A stretch of 64,000 nt of DNA from G965230065 sp965230065 (GTDB lineage Bacteria; Bacteroidota; Bacteroidia; Cytophagales; Cyclobacteriaceae). Under the pieces are notes generated by a model, which had not been told where the DNA came from, made no database searches, and was given only the letters and a program-made list of their open reading frames with translations. Both the position numbers and the translations under genes were made by a program. This document shows positions 52,867 to 60,752 of the stretch, in pieces. Every line of letters starts with the position of its first letter. Positions within the stretch are counted from its first letter, which is position 1. The stretch covers positions 3,596,001 to 3,660,000 of the forward strand of contig OZ245942.1 in the NCBI GenBank assembly GCA_965230065.1, given 5' to 3'.

Positions 52867-53208
52867 ATGAAAGTTTCAACAACCAAGCTGCTGCCCTCAA
52901 GTAACGAGTTAGTCGGAATTCTAAACTGGGAATTTTCTGATCGTTATACCTTTGACCTGTTTGGCCTGGGTGCAGAGAAAAGCATCATTGTTCAGAAATC
53001 CACTTTCATTGGGGTTCAAATTTCAAAAAGAAGCAATGAAATTTCCATTGAAGGGGTATCTCCATCAACAATTAGTCGGGTTATACTTTTTGCAGATAGT
53101 CTGTTTTTTGGACTTATGGGGTGGGCAGTTCAGGATTTACTTTTTGGTGTGGAATGGAAAAAACTTGAAAAAGAGATAGGGTTTTTTCTGAAAAAGAAAT
53201 ACAATTGA
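52867..53208 (+). CDS. Hypothetical protein, 113 aa
   Basis: A small, mixed alpha/beta protein with no signal peptide and no recognisable family. It has a beta-rich N-terminal half (NWEFSDRYTFDLFGLGAEKSI, STFIGVQISKRSNEISIEG) and a hydrophobic C-terminal part (ILFADSLFFGLMGWAVQDLLFG) followed by KKLEKEIGFFLKKKYN. It is flanked by a J-domain gene and the higBA pair and has no partner that would suggest a role. Codon structure is reasonable, and the 204 bp upstream are AT-rich intergenic sequence without a clear promoter. Confidence 0.5.
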   Translation: MKVSTTKLLPSSNELVGILNWEFSDRYTFDLFGLGAEKSIIVQKSTFIGVQISKRSNEISIEGVSPSTISRVILFADSLFFGLMGWAVQDLLFGVEWKKLEKEIGFFLKKKYN

Positions 53209-53272
53209 ATTCTTTACCCAATATCCCCTGCATTCTGCGTACTAGGTCCGCTTTCAAAAGAAATAAAAGCAT

Positions 53273-53311
53273 TTATTCGGCTCAAATATACCAAAAAAAT
53301 GAGCCGAATAA
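53273..53311. terminator. 12 bp inverted repeat between convergent orphan ORF and higA
   Basis: TTATTCGGCTCA (53273-53284) is perfectly inverted at 53300-53311 with a 15 nt A-rich loop. A third partial copy (AATCGGCTCA) lies at 53319-53328. Between two convergent genes this is a likely bidirectional terminator. Confidence 0.7.
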
Positions 53312-53348
53312 TAATGCTAATCGGCTCAAGCGAGGGCTGTGAATCTGG

Positions 53349-53732
53349 TCAGTGAGCCATTTCATAATAATCGGGAGAGAAAAAAGAATCTGCCGGAACC
53401 CACCCTTTTTGAATCATCTGGTACATGGCATCCAAAGGTATTCGTCTCTTTCGGGCAAATACCAAAGATCGAACTGATTTATTAGGAAGCAGTTGTTTAA
53501 TTTCTTCTTCCAAAATATCGCCATCTTCTAATTTACTTTCAAGCAAAGCTATGGGGTCTGGTGGGTTGATTGGATAGTTTTTTTCTTCATACACATACAC
53601 CAAATCGCTAATTGTAAGCAATTCTTCGTACTGTGCTGTTCCTGGTTTCGCACCAATAATTTCATTAATACGGCCCAATGCGGCTTCGTATTCTGTTTCA
53701 GATGCAATATGCTTAATTTTGAAAGTATTCAT
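53349..53732 (-). CDS. higA: HigA-like antitoxin of a type II toxin-antitoxin system
   Basis: 127 aa. The N-terminus follows the HigA pattern: IASETEYEAALGRINEIIGAKPGT, then LVYVYEEKNYPINPPDPIALLESKLE. The C-terminal helix-turn-helix is degenerate: the usual 'R.SEVLNGKR..T' segment is replaced by LPNKSVRSLVFARKRRIPLDAM. DNA-binding, and so autoregulation, may be weak, although the toxin-binding part looks intact. It starts 6 bp after the end of higB, the usual toxin-first order. Confidence 0.8.
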   Translation of the reverse strand: MNTFKIKHIASETEYEAALGRINEIIGAKPGTAQYEELLTISDLVYVYEEKNYPINPPDPIALLESKLEDGDILEEEIKQLLPNKSVRSLVFARKRRIPLDAMYQMIQKGWVPADSFFSPDYYEMAH

Positions 53733-53738
53733 ATGTAA

Positions 53739-54032
53739 TTATACGGTTTTGGCACTTATCTTATCATACTCAGCATGAGTACCGACAAATCTTATATAAA
53801 CGATCTGTGTCGTAAAGTTTATATGTACAACTAGGCGAAATGCATTTCGCTTAATGTTGAAAATAAATCGGTCATCACCAACATATCTTGATCTTTTGAA
53901 TGTGTCGGTAACATCATGTGGTTTCTGCCAATTTGCCCTGCTGGTAATATTATACCATTCTTTGAGGGAAGCCTCGCTTTTTGGGTGTTGTATCCAACAG
54001 TTCCTTAATTGTTTACGACTTATTATCCCCAT
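53739..54032 (-). CDS. higB: HigB-family toxin (mRNA interferase)
   Basis: Starting at the Met of MGIISRKQLRNCWIQHPKSE gives a 97 aa toxin of normal HigB length. An open frame extends 22 codons upstream but adds a hydrophobic leader not found in the family. Family blocks are ASLKEWYNITSRANWQKPHDV, RSRYVGDDRFIFNIKRNAFRLVVHINF and VYIRFVGTHAEYDKI. HigB toxins cleave mRNA on ribosomes and are blocked by HigA. The pair may work as a stress or anti-phage module. Divergent from the phosphosugar mutase gene. Confidence 0.85.
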   Translation of the reverse strand: MGIISRKQLRNCWIQHPKSEASLKEWYNITSRANWQKPHDVTDTFKRSRYVGDDRFIFNIKRNAFRLVVHINFTTQIVYIRFVGTHAEYDKISAKTV

Positions 54033-54221
54033 TATTATTCTGTATACCAATAAGGTAATACAATAATAAATTATAGTTTTCATTTTTGCAAACCTCAATA
54101 AATTCTATCATGATTTCATCCATAAGAATTATTTTCACTCAATAAAAGTACCTACCAAAAGCAGTATTTTGTAAATTGCCGGGACATGAAATGAACAATC
54201 AATAAAATACCTGAAAATAAC

Positions 54222-55952
54222 ATGGAAGCAAGCGTAAAAGAAAAAGCCCAAAAATGGTTGCAAAGCCAGGCCGTAGATGCAGACACCAAAGCTGCAATAG
54301 AAAAACTGATGAACAACCCGGATTCAACCGAATTTACCGACTCATTTTATAAAGACCTTGAGTTTGGTACTGGCGGCTTGCGGGGCGAAATGGGTGTGGG
54401 CACCAACCGTATCAACAAATACACCATCGGTATGGCTACGCAGGGGCTTGCCAATTATCTGCTCAAAACCTATCCCAATGAACAAATTAAACTGGCCATT
54501 GCCCACGACAGCCGCAACAACAGCCGGTATTTTTCTGAAATCACCGCGGCGGTGTTGTCGGCCAATGGCATTTATGTGTATTTGTTTGAAGATTTGCGGC
54601 CTACGCCCGAGCTTTCTTTTGCCGTACGCGAACTGGGTTGCCACAGTGGCGTGGTGGTTACGGCCTCGCACAACCCCAAAGAATACAACGGCTACAAAGT
54701 TTACTGGAACGATGGTGCCCAGGTGGTGCCCCCGCACGACAAAAATATCATCAATGAAGTAAGCGCCATCAAAAGTATTGATGACGTAAAGTTTGACAAA
54801 GATGATAGCAAAATTGAACAAATTGGAAAAGAGATTGATGAAAAGTATTTGAAAGCCATTCTGGGCCTATCACTTTCGCCACAAGCTATAAAAAACCAGC
54901 ATGACCTGAAAATTGTTTTTACGCCTATTCACGGTACTTCCATCACGCTGGTGCCTACCGCCCTTGAGCGCATGGGCTTTACCAACGTAACCATTGTGGA
55001 AGAACAGGCCAAGCCCGATGGCAATTTTCCAACCGTGGTGTATCCCAACCCCGAAGAAGCCGAAGCCCTGAGTATTGCCCTGAACAAAGCAAAAGACCTG
55101 GATGCCGACCTGGTGCTGGGCACTGATCCCGATGCCGACCGGGTGGGTATTGCCGTAAAAAATGAGAAGGGTGAATTTCAGTTGCTCAACGGTAACCAAA
55201 CCGGAAGCATGCTGGTGTATTACCTGCTGAAAAAGTGGAAAGAAAATGGCAAAATTGATGGGAAGCAGTTCGTGGCTAAAACCATCGTAACTACTGACTT
55301 GATAACCAACATTGCCGAGCATTTTGATGTAAAATGCTACGAAACCCTCACCGGCTTCAAGTACATTGCGGGCGTAATCCGCGAGAAAGAAGGAAAAGAA
55401 CAATTCATTGGTGGCGGGGAAGAAAGCTATGGTTACCTCATTGGCGACGATGTGCGTGACAAAGATGCTGTGGCTTCCTGTATCATGATTGCCGAAATGG
55501 TAGCCTACATCAAAGACCAGGGCATGGAAGTATTTGACTTTTTGCTGGAAATGTACCAGGAGTTTGGCTTGTACAAAGAGCATCTCATTTCCCTTACCAA
55601 AAAAGGAAAAAGCGGTGTAGAAGAAATTCAGAAGATGATGCTCGAGCTTCGGGAAAACCCTCCTTCCGACCTGGCCGGGGAAGAAGTGGTGAAAGTTATT
55701 GATTACAAAGAAGGAATTGAGCATGATATGGTTACCGACAACCAGGAACCCATAGATTACCCCAAATCTGATGTATTGCAGTTTATTACAGAAAAAGGCA
55801 CCAAAGTTTCGGCCCGTCCTTCGGGTACCGAACCAAAAATAAAGTTTTATGTGAGTGTAAACGAAGTAATGGAAAACAAAGCCGATTACCATAAAGTAGG
55901 CAGTCAGCTGGATGCCAAAATAAAGGCCATCACCCAGGCTTTGGATGTATAA
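54222..55952 (+). CDS. Phospho-sugar mutase (phosphoglucomutase/phosphomannomutase family)
   Basis: A 576 aa alpha-D-phosphohexomutase. GTGGLRGEMGVGTNRIN is the family opening. The phosphoserine loop is VVTASHNPKEYNGYKVYW. The metal-binding loop is GTDPDADRVGIA. The sugar-binding GGGEESYGYLIGD and the C-terminal phosphate-binding RPSGTEPKIKFY are complete. The length fits the Bacteroidota and Firmicutes phosphoglucomutase group that converts glucose 1-phosphate to glucose 6-phosphate. It is followed 11 bp later by rmuC on the same strand. Confidence 0.92.
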   Translation: MEASVKEKAQKWLQSQAVDADTKAAIEKLMNNPDSTEFTDSFYKDLEFGTGGLRGEMGVGTNRINKYTIGMATQGLANYLLKTYPNEQIKLAIAHDSRNNSRYFSEITAAVLSANGIYVYLFEDLRPTPELSFAVRELGCHSGVVVTASHNPKEYNGYKVYWNDGAQVVPPHDKNIINEVSAIKSIDDVKFDKDDSKIEQIGKEIDEKYLKAILGLSLSPQAIKNQHDLKIVFTPIHGTSITLVPTALERMGFTNVTIVEEQAKPDGNFPTVVYPNPEEAEALSIALNKAKDLDADLVLGTDPDADRVGIAVKNEKGEFQLLNGNQTGSMLVYYLLKKWKENGKIDGKQFVAKTIVTTDLITNIAEHFDVKCYETLTGFKYIAGVIREKEGKEQFIGGGEESYGYLIGDDVRDKDAVASCIMIAEMVAYIKDQGMEVFDFLLEMYQEFGLYKEHLISLTKKGKSGVEEIQKMMLELRENPPSDLAGEEVVKVIDYKEGIEHDMVTDNQEPIDYPKSDVLQFITEKGTKVSARPSGTEPKIKFYVSVNEVMENKADYHKVGSQLDAKIKAITQALDV

Positions 55953-55963
55953 AAATAGCTTGC

Positions 55964-57259
55964 ATGGATGTCCTGATTTTTGTAGGAGGTATTGTTTTGG
56001 GGGCTATTGTGGCCTGGCTGTTTGCAATGGCAAAAATCCAGGCCAAGCGTGGCATTCCTATGGAGGAAGTAGAAAGCAAATACATTTCCAAAGAGCTGTA
56101 TTCTGATGCCAAACGGGAACTGTACGACCACCAGCAGAAGCTGCTTCATTTGAGCAAACAGGTAGCTACCCAAAACCAGCAGATTTCCGGGTATGAAGAA
56201 AAACTCCTGAACCAAAAGCAGGAAATTTCCTCTTTGCAGGAAAAGTTCAAAATAGAGTTTAAAAACCTGGCAAATGAGCTTTTGGAAGAAAAAAGCAGGA
56301 AATTCACCGCCCTGAACGAAGAAAAAGTAGGTTTACTATTGAATCCACTGAAAGAGAAAATCACCGATTTTAGAGCAAAAATAGAAGAAACTTACACCCA
56401 GGAAGTGCGGGAACGAACTTCTTTGAAAAAGGAAATAGAACAATTACTAAAGCTAAACCAGCAGGTAAGCGACGATGCCATCCGCCTTGCCAATGCCCTC
56501 AAAGGCGACAGCAAAGTACAGGGCGACTGGGGCGAAGTGCAACTGGAAATGATTCTGACAAAAGCCGGGCTGAATAAAGATATTCATTACACTTGCCAAA
56601 GCAGTTTCACTGACGAAAGCGGAAGGCAGAAAAGGCCCGATTATATCATTCACCTGCCGGAAGAAAAGCACCTGATTTTGGATGCCAAAGTTTCATTAAC
56701 TGCTTATAATAATTATTTTAATGCGGAAGAAACGGCATTGCAAAACCGCTTTTTGAGAGAACATGTAGAAAGTGTACGCCAGCATATTAAAACCCTGAGT
56801 GAAAAGAATTACCAGCATTTATACCAGATTACCCAGCCTGACTATGTAATTATGTTTGTGCCCATAGAGCCTGCCCTTTCGGTAGTGATGCAGGAAGAGA
56901 AAAATATATTTGAAAAGTGTCTGGAAAAAAATATTGTCCTGGTTTCCACATCCACACTGCTGGCTACACTCAGGACGATTTCCTATATCTGGAAGCAGGA
57001 AAACCAGAAAAAAAATGTGGTAAAAATAGCCCAGGAAAGTGGGAAGTTATATGATAAATTTGTCAACTTCGTGGAAGATTTACAAAGTGTGGGCAAACAA
57101 CTGGACGCTGCCCAAAAATCGTATGACGGGGCTATGAACAAGCTCACAGACGGGCGGGGCAGCCTGGTGAAAAAAGTAGAAAAAATCCGTAAACTCGGAG
57201 CAAATACATCTAAAACCATTCATCCAATTTTGCTTGACCGGGCTTTTAATGAAGACTGA
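55964..57259 (+). CDS. rmuC: DNA recombination protein RmuC
   Basis: A 431 aa protein starting with a transmembrane helix (about residues 2-24, VLIFVGGIVLGAIVAWLF). Residues ~45-170 are a long coiled coil rich in Glu/Lys. The RmuC core begins at VQGDWGEVQLEMILTKAGL and includes RPDYIIHLPEEKHLILDAKVSL, which holds a D...DAK nuclease-like motif, and later VPIEPALSVVMQEEKNIFE. RmuC limits inversions at short inverted repeats in E. coli. Its gene follows the phosphosugar mutase gene closely. Confidence 0.92.
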   Translation: MDVLIFVGGIVLGAIVAWLFAMAKIQAKRGIPMEEVESKYISKELYSDAKRELYDHQQKLLHLSKQVATQNQQISGYEEKLLNQKQEISSLQEKFKIEFKNLANELLEEKSRKFTALNEEKVGLLLNPLKEKITDFRAKIEETYTQEVRERTSLKKEIEQLLKLNQQVSDDAIRLANALKGDSKVQGDWGEVQLEMILTKAGLNKDIHYTCQSSFTDESGRQKRPDYIIHLPEEKHLILDAKVSLTAYNNYFNAEETALQNRFLREHVESVRQHIKTLSEKNYQHLYQITQPDYVIMFVPIEPALSVVMQEEKNIFEKCLEKNIVLVSTSTLLATLRTISYIWKQENQKKNVVKIAQESGKLYDKFVNFVEDLQSVGKQLDAAQKSYDGAMNKLTDGRGSLVKKVEKIRKLGANTSKTIHPILLDRAFNED

Positions 57260-57271
57260 AAATTGATGCTT

Positions 57272-57360
57272 GAAACTAGATACTGGATACTGGTCGCTGG
57301 ATAAATCTGCAAGTATCCAGCATCCATAAACCAGTAGCTAGTGACTAGTATCCAGCATCC
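57272..57360. repeat. Degenerate ATACTGG/CCAGTATC intergenic repeat with dyad symmetry
   Basis: Units CTAGATACTGGATACTGG on the left and GTATCCAGCATCC, CCAGTAGCTAG and CTAGTATCCAGCATCC on the right are partly complementary, so the whole gap between rmuC and the MerR gene can fold. It shares its words with 29516-29548 and 48411-48483. Irregular, so not an ordinary satellite or CRISPR array. Confidence 0.6.
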
Positions 57361-57390
57361 AAATTGTTAATTGCTAATTGTTATCGACCT

Positions 57391-57729
57391 ATGGCCTACA
57401 AAGAAAAAGAAATTGTAAAACGCTATTTTTCCATTGGTGAAGTAGCCGAAGAACTGGAAATTTCACCCTCAAAAATCCGTTTTTGGGAATCTGAATTTGA
57501 CCTGATACGTCCGCAGAAAAACAAAAATGGAAAAAGACAATTTACCCGTGATGATATTGAAAGTATCAAGTCGGTGCGTTTTTTGGTAGAAGAAAAAGGG
57601 CTTACACTGGCCGGTGCCCGCAGGTCATTAAAAAACCGAAGTAAAGCCGTACATGACAATGCTGAGATGATTGAGTCTTTAAAAAAAGTAAGGGCCTTCT
57701 TGGTAGATATGAAGCAAAAACTGGGATAA
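57391..57729 (+). CDS. MerR-family transcriptional regulator
   Basis: 112 aa from the Met of MAYKEKEIVKRYFSIGEVAEELEIS. Earlier codons in frame come from intergenic repeat sequence. The DNA-binding helix-turn-helix YFSIGEVAEELEISPSKIRFWESEF and the wing GKRQFTRDDIESIKSVRFLVEEKGLTLAGARRSL are typical MerR features. A short C-terminal helix follows (MIESLKKVRAFLVDMKQKL), with no large effector domain and no Cys cluster for metal sensing. It ends 3 bp before dprA and is probably co-transcribed with it. Confidence 0.88.
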   Translation: MAYKEKEIVKRYFSIGEVAEELEISPSKIRFWESEFDLIRPQKNKNGKRQFTRDDIESIKSVRFLVEEKGLTLAGARRSLKNRSKAVHDNAEMIESLKKVRAFLVDMKQKLG

Positions 57730-57732
57730 TAC

Positions 57733-58869
57733 ATGCAGAAAGTGGAGCAGGGAAATTATGAAGCGAAAGTTTATCAGGTAGCCCTCAGCCTGGTGCCTGG
57801 CGTGGGCAATGCATTGGCCAAAACACTGGTCAGTTATTGCGGTTCTGCCGAGGCCGTTTTTCAAAGCAAATCGCACCAGCTCCTTAAAATTCCGGGCATT
57901 GGGCAAAAGATTGCAAACGCCATCCGCAATCATCAATTGCTGGCAACTGCCGAGGAAGAAATTTCCCGCTGTCAGCAAAAAGGCATTCTGGTACTCAGCT
58001 ATACCGATGCCGCCTATCCCCACCGCCTCAAACAAATTTATGATGCCCCGGCCGTCTTGTATTACAAAGGAAATACCGACCTGAATGCCCAAAAAATCAT
58101 CAGCATTGTAGGCACGCGCAATGCCACTTCGTATGGGCGGGAAGTATTGGAAGAATTTATGAAAGGCCTGGCAAAACATAATCCTTTAATTGTAAGTGGC
58201 CTGGCGTATGGTATTGATATTTATGCCCACCGGACAGCCTTGCAGCACAAGTTAGATACAGTAGGCGTGCTTGCCAATGGCCTGGATATTGTTTACCCGG
58301 CTGTCCATAAAAAAACAGTCACAGAAATGCTTAATCAGGGAGGTTTGGTGAGTGAAATCAAACCTGGTGTGGCTCCTGAAGCACATTATTTTCCAGCTCG
58401 CAACCGCATCATTGCCGGCATGGCCGATGCCACCATCGTGGTAGAAGCAGCTGTTACCGGGGGTGCCCTCATCACCGCCAACCTTGCCAACGATTACGAT
58501 CGGGAAGTTTTTGCCGTGCCAGGCAACCTTTATCAAAATTATTCACAAGGCTGCAACAAACTTATCCGTAACCACAAAGCCCACATCCTTACCGGCATAG
58601 AACATCTGGAATATATTATGAACTGGGATTTAGGCGAAGCGCCTTCCCAACCTTCTCTTTTTTCTTTGCCCGATATGGAAAAGTTACCAGAAGCGGAAAG
58701 AAAAATTGTTGAGTTACTACTCACCCAGGAGCAGGGAATCCTGATGGATGAAATCAGCTGGAAAGTGCAAACCCCCATCCACCAAATGGCTTCCTGCCTG
58801 CTCAACCTGGAGTGTAAGGGACTGGTAAAAGCCCTACCTGGTAAAAAGTACAAGCTGGTAAGGAGGTAG
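57733..58869 (+). CDS. dprA: DNA-processing protein DprA
   Basis: 378 aa. It loads RecA on incoming single-stranded DNA during natural transformation. An N-terminal helix-hairpin-helix region (ALSLVPGVGNALAKTLVSY, LKIPGIGQKIANAI) precedes the Rossmann-like core: IVGTRNATSYGREVLEEF, VSGLAYGIDIYAHRTAL, FPARNRIIAGMADATIVVEAAVTGGALITANLANDY and EVFAVPGN. The C-terminal winged helix is QGILMDEISWKVQ...LECKGLVKALPGKKYKLV. It starts 3 bp after the MerR stop. Being complete, it suggests transformation competence, though no pilus genes are in the window. Confidence 0.94.
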   Translation: MQKVEQGNYEAKVYQVALSLVPGVGNALAKTLVSYCGSAEAVFQSKSHQLLKIPGIGQKIANAIRNHQLLATAEEEISRCQQKGILVLSYTDAAYPHRLKQIYDAPAVLYYKGNTDLNAQKIISIVGTRNATSYGREVLEEFMKGLAKHNPLIVSGLAYGIDIYAHRTALQHKLDTVGVLANGLDIVYPAVHKKTVTEMLNQGGLVSEIKPGVAPEAHYFPARNRIIAGMADATIVVEAAVTGGALITANLANDYDREVFAVPGNLYQNYSQGCNKLIRNHKAHILTGIEHLEYIMNWDLGEAPSQPSLFSLPDMEKLPEAERKIVELLLTQEQGILMDEISWKVQTPIHQMASCLLNLECKGLVKALPGKKYKLVRR

Positions 58870-59194
58870 AAAAACTCCTGCCTTTGTGGGATGAAATAGG
58901 CTGCACTATTTTCTTTCAAATAAACTTCCTGCCATCCAAATCGTTATAAATGATGAAGCCCACCTCGATAAAGTTTGAAAATTAAATAAAAAAGTTATCA
59001 TAGAAGATATGACATAGAAGCCTAAGTGCGGACAAAAATGTCTGGCTGGATAATGTATTCCGGAATTGTAGTTTCGGCACTCCGGCACGGCAGAATTTAT
59101 TTGTTCACAACTCTTAACATTGATGGCAGACCTTGCTTAAGCTCTTCTATCGCACAATTTTATTTAATTACCCGGACATCATTTAAAAACAACC
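58870..59194. other. 325 bp intergenic region upstream of the efflux operon
   Basis: No ORF of plausible coding character or RNA gene is seen. The segment is AT-rich near 58975-59000 and has no TAnnTTTG element with proper spacing. It should include the promoter of the efflux operon and any operator, which I could not identify. Confidence 0.35.
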
Positions 59195-60595
59195 ATGAAA
59201 ATTGCCATAAAACATTCAGGCTGGGGGCTGGTTCTTTTCGGATATGTTGTAACCTTCCTGACAGGTTGCTCCCCGAAAGTAACGCAGGCCACTTTGCCTG
59301 TAGAAGTATCGGAACCTTTCTCAAAAACAGGCACAGAAGAAGCTCCTGCAAGATGGTGGACTGCCTTTGAAGACCCTCAGTTAAATATATTGGTAGATAC
59401 TGCCCTGCAATCCAACTTTAATTTGGAAGTAGCCTGGCACCGGCTCATGGCAGCGCAGGCAGTTGTCGATCGTGAATCATCTTCCTTTTTCCCAACGGTA
59501 GAAGCTAACCTGCAGGGGGAAATCAGCCAGCCGCAAAGAGCCTTTGAAGATTTTCAGCAAAACCGAAGTTTTCAGATAGGTTTATCCTCAGGGTATGAGC
59601 TGGACCTTTGGGGACGCATTCGTTCCAGTGTGCAGGCTGAACGCTTCCGCATGCATGCTTCCCGCACTGACTACCAGGCTGCAGCCATTACCCTCTCGGC
59701 AGAAATTGTCCGCACCTGGTACCAACTTGCAGAAGCGAAAAGTCAACTGGCTTTGGTAGAAGAACAGATTGAAACCAACCAGCAAGTACTCGTCCTTATC
59801 AGAAACCGCTTTGGGAGCGGGCAAATCAGGGGAGTGGATATTTTACGCCAGAGGCAGTTGCTGGAATCTACCCGTGAGCAAAAAACGTATGTGGAATCCA
59901 GGATTCAGGTGCTGGAACATCAGTTGGCCGTGTTGAGGGGGCGTGTACCCCAGGAAGAAATTGACTATCCGGATCGCCAATTACCCAGTCTTCCTCCCTT
60001 ACCGGAAACAGGCATTCCTGTGGAGTTGATTCAGAGACGGCCCGATGTACAAACAGCTTTTAATCTTTTACAGGCAGCAGATCAGGAACTGGCCGCTGCC
60101 ATCAGCAATCGATATCCGCGGGTATCGCTCTCGCTCTCTTATTCTACAGCCGTAAATGATACGGATGAGCTTTTCCGGGACTGGGCCTATTCCCTGGCAG
60201 GTAACCTGCTGGCTCCCATTTTTTATGGGGGGGAACTGAAGGCGGAAATGAATCGAGCAGAAGCTGTAAAACAGCAGCGTATTTATGAATATGGACAAAC
60301 CGTGCTGCTCGCCTTTCAGGAAGTGGAAGATGCCCTGATACAGGAAGAAAAACAACTGGAAAGTATTCAGATTATTGAGGAACAGATACGGCTTGCCAGG
60401 CAAACCATTGACCAGCTTCGCCTCGAGTACCTCAACGGGTTGAGTGAATACCTCGATGTACTCACCGCTCTGGATCAGGAACAGCAGCTCCGTCGTGACT
60501 TGCTTACTGCAAAACTTACTTTACTGGAATACCGGATTGCCCTATACCGTGCCCTGGCCGGAGGTTTTGAAACAGAAAGGGAAAACGGGGAATAA
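59195..60595 (+). CDS. RND efflux outer-membrane factor lipoprotein (NodT/OprM type)
   Basis: 466 aa. The N-terminus has a lipobox FLTGC (Cys at residue 25). The body has the duplicated OEP-domain pattern of TolC-like channels: WWTAFEDPQLNILVDTALQSN, VAWHRLMAAQAVVDRES, SSGYELDLWGRI and VELIQRRPDVQTAFNLLQAADQELAAAISNRYPRVSLS. Two long helical hairpins of the type LSAEIVRTWYQLAEAKSQLALVEEQIE follow the usual scheme. It forms the outer channel for the adaptor and RND pump encoded downstream. Confidence 0.9.
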   Translation: MKIAIKHSGWGLVLFGYVVTFLTGCSPKVTQATLPVEVSEPFSKTGTEEAPARWWTAFEDPQLNILVDTALQSNFNLEVAWHRLMAAQAVVDRESSSFFPTVEANLQGEISQPQRAFEDFQQNRSFQIGLSSGYELDLWGRIRSSVQAERFRMHASRTDYQAAAITLSAEIVRTWYQLAEAKSQLALVEEQIETNQQVLVLIRNRFGSGQIRGVDILRQRQLLESTREQKTYVESRIQVLEHQLAVLRGRVPQEEIDYPDRQLPSLPPLPETGIPVELIQRRPDVQTAFNLLQAADQELAAAISNRYPRVSLSLSYSTAVNDTDELFRDWAYSLAGNLLAPIFYGGELKAEMNRAEAVKQQRIYEYGQTVLLAFQEVEDALIQEEKQLESIQIIEEQIRLARQTIDQLRLEYLNGLSEYLDVLTALDQEQQLRRDLLTAKLTLLEYRIALYRALAGGFETERENGE

Positions 60596-60604
60596 ATTAT
60601 ACAC

Positions 60605-60648
60605 GTGTCTGCCACTTCTTGTGAGGTAGCATAAGAAGTGGCGGACAC
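60605..60648 (+). promoter_or_regulatory. Strong intercistronic hairpin after the outer-membrane factor gene
   Basis: A 16 bp inverted repeat (60605-60620 with 60633-60648, one T-G pair, 12 nt loop) with the arm GTGTCTGCCACTTCTT follows the stop codon by 9 nt. No T-run follows, so processing, mRNA stabilisation or partial attenuation is more likely than full termination. The adaptor gene starts about 105 nt later. Confidence 0.6.
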
Positions 60649-60752
60649 ATAAGTTCTGGGAATATTCCGTGCAACTGTGGTAGGGGATAAACCTGGCACT
60701 TTCCACAATTTAAGGGATATTTTGAAGGATTTAATAATGTTTAATACTAACC

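Noticed and set aside
54870..55892. 340 aa minus-strand ORF opposite the phosphosugar mutase gene
   Set aside because: Rich in Phe and His with no domain, and exactly antisense to a highly conserved enzyme. A reading-frame shadow.
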